A stretch of 18,915 nucleotides of DNA. Source: an uncultured Actinomyces sp. (lineage in GTDB: Bacteria; Actinomycetota; Actinomycetes; Actinomycetales; Actinomycetaceae). A model generated the notes under the pieces. The model did not search any database and was not told the DNA's origin. It worked only from the letters and a program-made list of their open reading frames with translations. Every line of letters begins with the position of its first letter. Within the stretch, counting starts at the first letter, position 1. The translations under genes were made by a program, and so were the position numbers. The stretch covers positions 1 to 18,915 of the forward strand of contig CALIZH010000268.1 of assembly GCA_938028585.1 (NCBI GenBank), read 5' to 3'. Shown one piece after another: positions 15,214-18,915 of this stretch.

Positions 15214-17469
15214 ATGTCTGACTCCGCTCGCGCTACTACCCCAGTAGCTGAAGAACAAGAATTCGTTGACCGCGCGTACTCGCGATTGGATCAACTGCGT
15301 TCTCAATACCGCGAGCAGCGTCAGAAGATCGATGCTAATCACGGGGTCGGTAATGCTCAGGGATGGACTGAGCGCGATGCTCTGGCCACTCACTTTGCCG
15401 AATTGTCTTCCCGATTGGATAACGTCGAAGAGCGCTTAGTATTCGGGCGCCTCGACATGAAGGACCACGCGACCCACTACATCGGTCGAATCTCTCTTCT
15501 CGATGAACACTCCTCTCCCCTTCTTGTTGACTGGCGGGCTCCGATTTCTGCTCCTTTCTATCAAGCGACAGCCCAAGAGCCTCTGGGGGTCGTCCGCCGC
15601 CGCCATATTGCGACTCGCGGGCGTGCAGTCACTTCGGTTGAAGATGAACTTCTTGATGTCGATCAAGCACAGCATCAAGGACTCACCCTCCAAGGTGAAG
15701 GCGCTTTGATGTCCGCACTCTCTTCGGCGCGAAGTGGCCGAATGGGAGATATCGTTGCAACGATCCAGGGCGAACAGGACCGAGTGATCCGTGCCAGCGA
15801 TCGAGGAATCCTTGTGGTTCAAGGCGGCCCAGGCACGGGCAAGACTGCCGTTGCCCTACACCGAGCCGCCTATCTTCTCTACACGCAGCGCGAGAGACTC
15901 GAGCGTTCGGGAGTACTCATCATTGGTCCCTCTCGTACCTTCCTGCGCTATATCGAGCAGGTTCTTCCATCCCTCGGCGAATCCGGTGTCGTACAGATGA
16001 CCATCGGTGACATCGTCCCCGGCTTGAGTGCACAAGACGATGATCCCGTCGATATCGCTGCAATTAAGGGACGCGCGGCTTTCAGTCGTATTCTGCGCGA
16101 AGCGGTCCGCCTGATCCCTCGTCTTCCCGATCGCGATCAGGTTCTTCAAGTCTGGAATCGCCGCGTTACTTTGCGAGTGAAGGATGTGCAGGAAGCTCTT
16201 TCGCGCGCGCGCCGAAGCGGCCGTCCACACAATGTCGCGCGAGAGTCTTTCGCGATGGGCCTTATGGAGCTTCTTGCTGGACGTTTAATCGTCGAAGCTG
16301 GGGATGCATCCAGCACGGCAGACATCGATCCTGATGATTTGAGGACCTGGATGTCTGAGATCCGCGACTCCGTCGATGCCCGTCGGGCAATTAACTTGGC
16401 TTGGATGCCCACACAGGCACCTGCCTTCCTTCGCAAGCTTTGGTCGCGCCCTGATCTCTTGGCCCAAGCGAACCGTAAGGCAGGCACTCCCCTGTCGGTC
16501 GAAGACTTGAGCCTCTTGTACCGCGCTCAAGATGAGCCGCTCACCATTTCAGATATTCCGCTGATCGACGAACTCGAAGAGCTCTTGGGGACGCTTGATC
16601 TCGCCTCAGCCCAAAAGCGCCGAGCCGAAGAACAGCGAGAAAAAGAGGAACGGGAGCGCGCGAACGAGGCCTTGAAGGCAACGGGCCTGGGCGGCGGAAT
16701 TGTCACCGCAGATATGCTGATGCGCCAGACTCAGGAGGCACCCTCGCTCCGGCCGCTGGCTGAACGCGCACGGGCAGACCGTTCCTGGACTTATGGGCAT
16801 ATTGTCATTGACGAGGCCCAAGATCTTTCACCTATGGCATGGCGTTGCCTTTTGCGACGCTGCCCAAGTCGCTCAATGACGGTTGTTGGCGATCTCGACC
16901 AAAAACGAGGCCACCGACGTCCAAATTCATGGAAGCAAGCTCTTGGCCCAGCGGCTCGCGCCTTCAACGAAGAGTTCGTTCTTTCAATTTCATATAGGAC
17001 TCCTCGGGCGCTAACCCGAATCGCGCAGGCCGTTATGGCACAGCACGGCACTCCGGTTCTCTACCCCATGGAAGCTGTTCGGGATGTTCCCGACTGCTAT
17101 CAGGTTTCACATACGCACAAGGACACGCTCAAGGAATGCGTCTCTCAAGTCGTCTCCACAATGGAAGAACGCCTTGACCGCGAAGAGGGCGAGGGAAAGG
17201 GACGTATTTGCGTGATCGTTCCTGATGCTCAGGCGCAGCTGTGGCATGCGGATGAATCAGGGGCAAGCGCTTTGGATCAGCGAGTGAGTTATCTGACTGC
17301 GGCTGGATCTAAGGGTTTGGAATTTGATTCCGTCGTTGTTGTCGAACCGGGCGCCATTCTTGATCAAGGTAGCGGCGACCTTTTCGTTGCTCTCACCCGC
17401 GCAACTCACGATCTGCATGCCGTCACAACTACACAGCTGCCACGTGGCATGGAAGAGTGGGACGCCTAA
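15214..17469 (+). CDS. helR: HelR/HelD-type RNA polymerase-associated helicase-like ATPase
   Basis: Superfamily 1 (UvrD/Rep-like) ATPase of the HelD class, which binds RNA polymerase, removes it from stalled complexes and, in HelR members, displaces rifamycins. The 751 residues have an N-terminal coiled arm (about 12-80), the HelD hallmark VDWRAPISAPFYQAT at 105-119, Walker A GGPGTGKT at 204-211, a long central insertion, a charged coil at about 465-490, Walker B VIDEAQD at 531-537, VVGDLDQ at 557-563, SYRTP at 593-597 and the C-terminal KGLEFD and VALTRA motifs (700-730). A GGAAGG ribosome site lies five bases before the ATG. No rifamycin-associated element of the GGGGCTTGCGGCAAG type is visible upstream. 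HelR over UvrD is favoured by the VDWRAP motif. Confidence 0.9.
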   Translation: MSDSARATTPVAEEQEFVDRAYSRLDQLRSQYREQRQKIDANHGVGNAQGWTERDALATHFAELSSRLDNVEERLVFGRLDMKDHATHYIGRISLLDEHSSPLLVDWRAPISAPFYQATAQEPLGVVRRRHIATRGRAVTSVEDELLDVDQAQHQGLTLQGEGALMSALSSARSGRMGDIVATIQGEQDRVIRASDRGILVVQGGPGTGKTAVALHRAAYLLYTQRERLERSGVLIIGPSRTFLRYIEQVLPSLGESGVVQMTIGDIVPGLSAQDDDPVDIAAIKGRAAFSRILREAVRLIPRLPDRDQVLQVWNRRVTLRVKDVQEALSRARRSGRPHNVARESFAMGLMELLAGRLIVEAGDASSTADIDPDDLRTWMSEIRDSVDARRAINLAWMPTQAPAFLRKLWSRPDLLAQANRKAGTPLSVEDLSLLYRAQDEPLTISDIPLIDELEELLGTLDLASAQKRRAEEQREKEERERANEALKATGLGGGIVTADMLMRQTQEAPSLRPLAERARADRSWTYGHIVIDEAQDLSPMAWRCLLRRCPSRSMTVVGDLDQKRGHRRPNSWKQALGPAARAFNEEFVLSISYRTPRALTRIAQAVMAQHGTPVLYPMEAVRDVPDCYQVSHTHKDTLKECVSQVVSTMEERLDREEGEGKGRICVIVPDAQAQLWHADESGASALDQRVSYLTAAGSKGLEFDSVVVVEPGAILDQGSGDLFVALTRATHDLHAVTTTQLPRGMEEWDA

Positions 17470-17480
17470 AGGCAAGGTTT

Positions 17481-17495
17481 AAGCTCTTTTAGAGC
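17481..17495 (+). terminator. Weak stem-loop after the helicase gene
   Basis: AGCTCT-TTT-AGAGCT forms a perfect six-base stem 12 bases after the helicase stop. It lacks a good T-run on either strand, so it is at best a weak terminator or a processing site between the convergent helicase and nrdR genes. Confidence 0.3.
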
Positions 17496-17558
17496 TGCTT
17501 CTGCGAGAATTTTCTTGGAAAAAGGCAGGAGTGTTATTCGCTCAGCTGCGGCGCTGAC

Positions 17559-18041
17559 CTATTTGTTCTTCGCAGTCTTTGTTGCCTTTTTAGCCTGAGA
17601 ACGTTCGCGGAGTGAATCAATCGCATCTGCAAAATCGTCTAGCGAATTAAACGCGTGATAGACGGAGGCAAAACGTAGGTATGCGATCTCATCAAGATCC
17701 TGAAGGAAGGGCAGAATCGCTTTCCCAACCTCATCGCTGGATACAGAAGAGACGCCGGAGGTACGAAGATGCTCTTCAACCTGTTGGGCTAAAAGTGCCA
17801 GCTCATCATCGGAAACAGGACGCCCTTGGCATGCTTTCCTTACCCCAGCAACAACCTTATTTCGCGAAAACGGCTCAATGACACCAGAGCGCTTAACAAC
17901 CTGGAAAGAAGACGTTTCCAATGTTGTGAAGCGTTTCTTACATGAGGTGCATTCCCTGCGCCGGCGAATCGAGGCGCCATCATCCGCAATACGTGTATCA
18001 ACCACACGCGAATCAGGGTTATGACAGAAAGGGCAGTGCAC
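17559..18041 (-). CDS. nrdR: Transcriptional repressor NrdR
   Basis: Zinc-finger and ATP-cone repressor that senses ATP/dATP and shuts down ribonucleotide reductase operons. The 160 residues start with the invariant MHCPFC; the zinc ribbon uses Cys3, Cys6, Cys31 and Cys34 (CTSCKKRF). The ATP-cone domain (FQVVKRSGVIEPFSRNKV and onward) spans about 46-136, with FLQDLDEIAYLRFASVY near 112-128, and a Lys-rich tail follows. The start is GTG, fixed by the family N-terminus. A candidate promoter ends six bases before it, so the message may be leaderless. It follows the LysM gene after 72 bases in the same direction; lexA-divS-nrdR order is also known in mycobacteria. Confidence 0.97.
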   Translation of the reverse strand: MHCPFCHNPDSRVVDTRIADDGASIRRRRECTSCKKRFTTLETSSFQVVKRSGVIEPFSRNKVVAGVRKACQGRPVSDDELALLAQQVEEHLRTSGVSSVSSDEVGKAILPFLQDLDEIAYLRFASVYHAFNSLDDFADAIDSLRERSQAKKATKTAKNK

Positions 18042-18047
18042 CCTCTA

Positions 18048-18076
18048 AAACTACGGTTGATCGATCAGATTCGCAA
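18048..18076 (-). promoter_or_regulatory. Candidate leaderless promoter of nrdR
   Basis: On the minus strand TTGCGA (18076-18071), a 17-base spacer and TAGTTT (18053-18048) precede the GTG of nrdR by six bases. That spacing would place the transcription start on the start codon. Leaderless messages are frequent in actinobacteria, and there is no normally spaced ribosome site here (AGAGG abuts the GTG). Confidence 0.45.
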
Positions 18077-18113
18077 CTAAGACACCACGGCGACAGGGAG
18101 AATAAAACGCAGG

Positions 18114-18569
18114 TCAACGAGTCGGGACACGCACTTCCTGACCAACTTGCAATGCACCCTGAACATCATTGAGCTCTTCGATGTCGTTGACAACATCTTT
18201 AAGTGGACGAGTGGTCGAGACCCCCTGAGCCAAACTCCACACGCTATCCCCGCTTGCCACAGAAACCACACGGGTCGGACCGTCGTAAGGCTGAGTTTGC
18301 AAAGCAAGACCCGCACCAGCTGCAATTCCCGTAGCGGCAATAAACGCTACAGCACCGCTCAGCAAGCGCCGAAGTCCCAGAGACGAACGCGTAGCGACGA
18401 CCGGGCGACGACGCATCGAAGGATCATCATTGCGAAGGAGCTCACGGCGACGCCTGGCCGATGGGGCCTGACGAATGTCATAAACAGAGGCCAGGGATTC
18501 CTCGGAGACGAGTTGAAGGTGCGGGCGACGAGCCCTCTCTTGAGACGCTGCAACAGTCATTGTGCTCAC
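18114..18569 (-). CDS. LysM-domain membrane protein, DivS/ChiZ/YneA-like SOS division inhibitor (probable)
   Basis: A 151-residue bitopic protein: a basic Arg-rich cytoplasmic part (1-67), one membrane helix at about 68-90, and a C-terminal LysM domain at about 100-149 (VVSVASGDSVWSLAQ ... LNDVQGALQVGQEVRVP) that would bind peptidoglycan outside. Divergent placement from lexA, with an SOS box over its promoter and nrdR behind it, matches Corynebacterium divS and Mycobacterium Rv2719c (chiZ), which halt septation after DNA damage. The role here rests on this context. The GTG at 18569 is chosen because AAAGGGA lies about eight bases ahead; an ATG at 18560 would have poor spacing. No catalytic hydrolase domain is visible. 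Confidence 0.85.
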   Translation of the reverse strand: MSTMTVAASQERARRPHLQLVSEESLASVYDIRQAPSARRRRELLRNDDPSMRRRPVVATRSSLGLRRLLSGAVAFIAATGIAAGAGLALQTQPYDGPTRVVSVASGDSVWSLAQGVSTTRPLKDVVNDIEELNDVQGALQVGQEVRVPTR

Positions 18570-18600
18570 GATGTTTCCCTTTCAGTCGTACAGATGTTCG

Positions 18601-18616
18601 TCGAACACTTGTACGA
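18601..18616. promoter_or_regulatory. SOS box 1 (LexA operator), proximal to divS
   Basis: TCGAACACTTGTACGA matches the actinobacterial/Gram-positive SOS consensus TCGAAC-N4-GTTCGA with one mismatch. It overlaps the candidate -10 of the LysM gene (18613-18618), so LexA binding would block that promoter. Confidence 0.85.
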
Positions 18617-18641
18617 TAGCAATTCTTTCGGGAGATGTCGA
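18613..18641 (-). promoter_or_regulatory. Candidate promoter of the divS-like gene
   Basis: On the minus strand TCGACA (18641-18636) and TATCGT (18618-18613) are spaced 17 bases apart. The -35 matches five of six consensus bases. The -10 shares four bases with SOS box 1, and the predicted leader is about 35 bases. Confidence 0.5.
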
Positions 18642-18648
18642 GCCACTT

Positions 18649-18664
18649 TCGAACATATGTTTGA
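18649..18664. promoter_or_regulatory. SOS box 2 (LexA operator), proximal to lexA
   Basis: TCGAACATATGTTTGA matches the TCGAAC-N4-GTTCGA consensus with one mismatch and is very close to the known Corynebacterium lexA/divS-type operator ending in GTTTGA. It overlaps the candidate -35 of lexA and lies just behind the divS promoter, giving autorepression of lexA. Confidence 0.9.
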
Positions 18665-18688
18665 TTTACTCAATTTCTCCCGTATTCT
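18661..18688 (+). promoter_or_regulatory. Candidate lexA promoter
   Basis: TTGATT (18661-18666), a 16-base spacer and TATTCT (18683-18688) face lexA. The -35 shares four bases with SOS box 2, the arrangement expected for autorepression. The predicted leader is about 60 bases. Confidence 0.45.
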
Positions 18689-18754
18689 TAACACTGTGAG
18701 TGGACCATTGAGCACGCTCATTTCCGTCCAGTTTTTAGTTCCGAAGGGATAATC

Positions 18755-18915
18755 GTGAGCAGCGACACAGAATTGACAGGTCGACAAATCGAGATTCTGC
18801 GCCTGATCAACACCGAGGTGCGTCGACGCGGCTTCCCTCCTTCGGTACGCGAAATCGCACAAATCGTTGGTCTTTCTTCACCTTCGACGGTGAAGCACCA
18901 TCTCGACACGCTCGA
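18755..18915 (+). CDS. lexA: SOS repressor LexA (N-terminal part, cut by window edge)
   Basis: LexA represses DNA-damage genes until RecA filaments trigger its self-cleavage. The 53 codons inside the window cover the winged helix-turn-helix domain: LTGRQIEILRLINTEVRRRG, then the family-typical FPPSVREIAQIVGLSSPSTVKHHLDTL with the recognition helix near SSPSTVKHHL. The peptidase domain lies beyond the right edge. The start is GTG with AAGGGA six bases ahead. The divergent LysM gene and the two SOS boxes upstream agree with the identification. Confidence 0.95.
   Translation, partial: MSSDTELTGRQIEILRLINTEVRRRGFPPSVREIAQIVGLSSPSTVKHHLDTL

Noticed and set aside
17540..17558. Possible terminator after nrdR (CAGC/GCTG arms)
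   Set aside because: Arms of four bases and no T-run after them; not supportable.

Overview
The window comes from a Gram-positive actinobacterium with only moderately high G+C. The gene content best fits an Actinomyces/Schaalia-like member of the Actinomycetaceae. Support comes from the dcw gene order headed by mraZ, a DUF3040 membrane protein and dinB just upstream of mraZ, a lexA / LysM divS-like / nrdR block with Corynebacterium/Mycobacterium-type SOS boxes, and a HelR-type RNA polymerase helicase. The genus is inference; no rRNA gene is present.

Region 1 (1-11092, all minus strand) is the front part of the division and cell wall (dcw) cluster, read right to left: mraZ, rsmH, an ftsL-like gene, ftsI, murF, mraY, murD, ftsW, murG and murC. 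murC runs off the left edge. Together they make UDP-MurNAc-pentapeptide (MurC, MurD, MurF), lipid I and II (MraY, MurG), and polymerise and cross-link septal peptidoglycan (FtsW, FtsI), with an FtsL-like bitopic protein as divisome scaffold. Most junctions are 4-base ATGA or GTGA stop/start overlaps. murE, normally between ftsI and murF, is missing from this place. The control region (11093-11425) holds a candidate promoter and MraZ-box-like repeats in both orientations, and it is cut off from the upstream genes by a strong terminator.

Region 2 (11379-15039) holds a DUF3040 membrane protein and DNA polymerase IV (dinB) on the minus strand, then a divergent stand-alone spermidine-synthase-fold gene on the plus strand. 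That gene meets a PAC2-family gene tail to tail on a shared CTAG.

Region 3 (15040-17558) is a HelR/HelD-type helicase on the plus strand, divergent from the PAC2 gene.

Region 4 (17559-18915) is nrdR and a LysM, DivS/ChiZ-like probable division inhibitor on the minus strand, divergent from lexA, which is cut by the right edge. Two LexA-type SOS boxes lie between divS and lexA and overlap candidate promoter elements of each.

The genes themselves are ordinary actinobacterial housekeeping and stress genes. I see no phage, insertion sequence, CRISPR array, tRNA or rRNA, and no convincing undescribed multi-gene system. The points most worth a second look are the two-way MraZ-box arrangement, the hairpin in the mraZ-rsmH leader, the missing murE and the dual-box SOS divergon.
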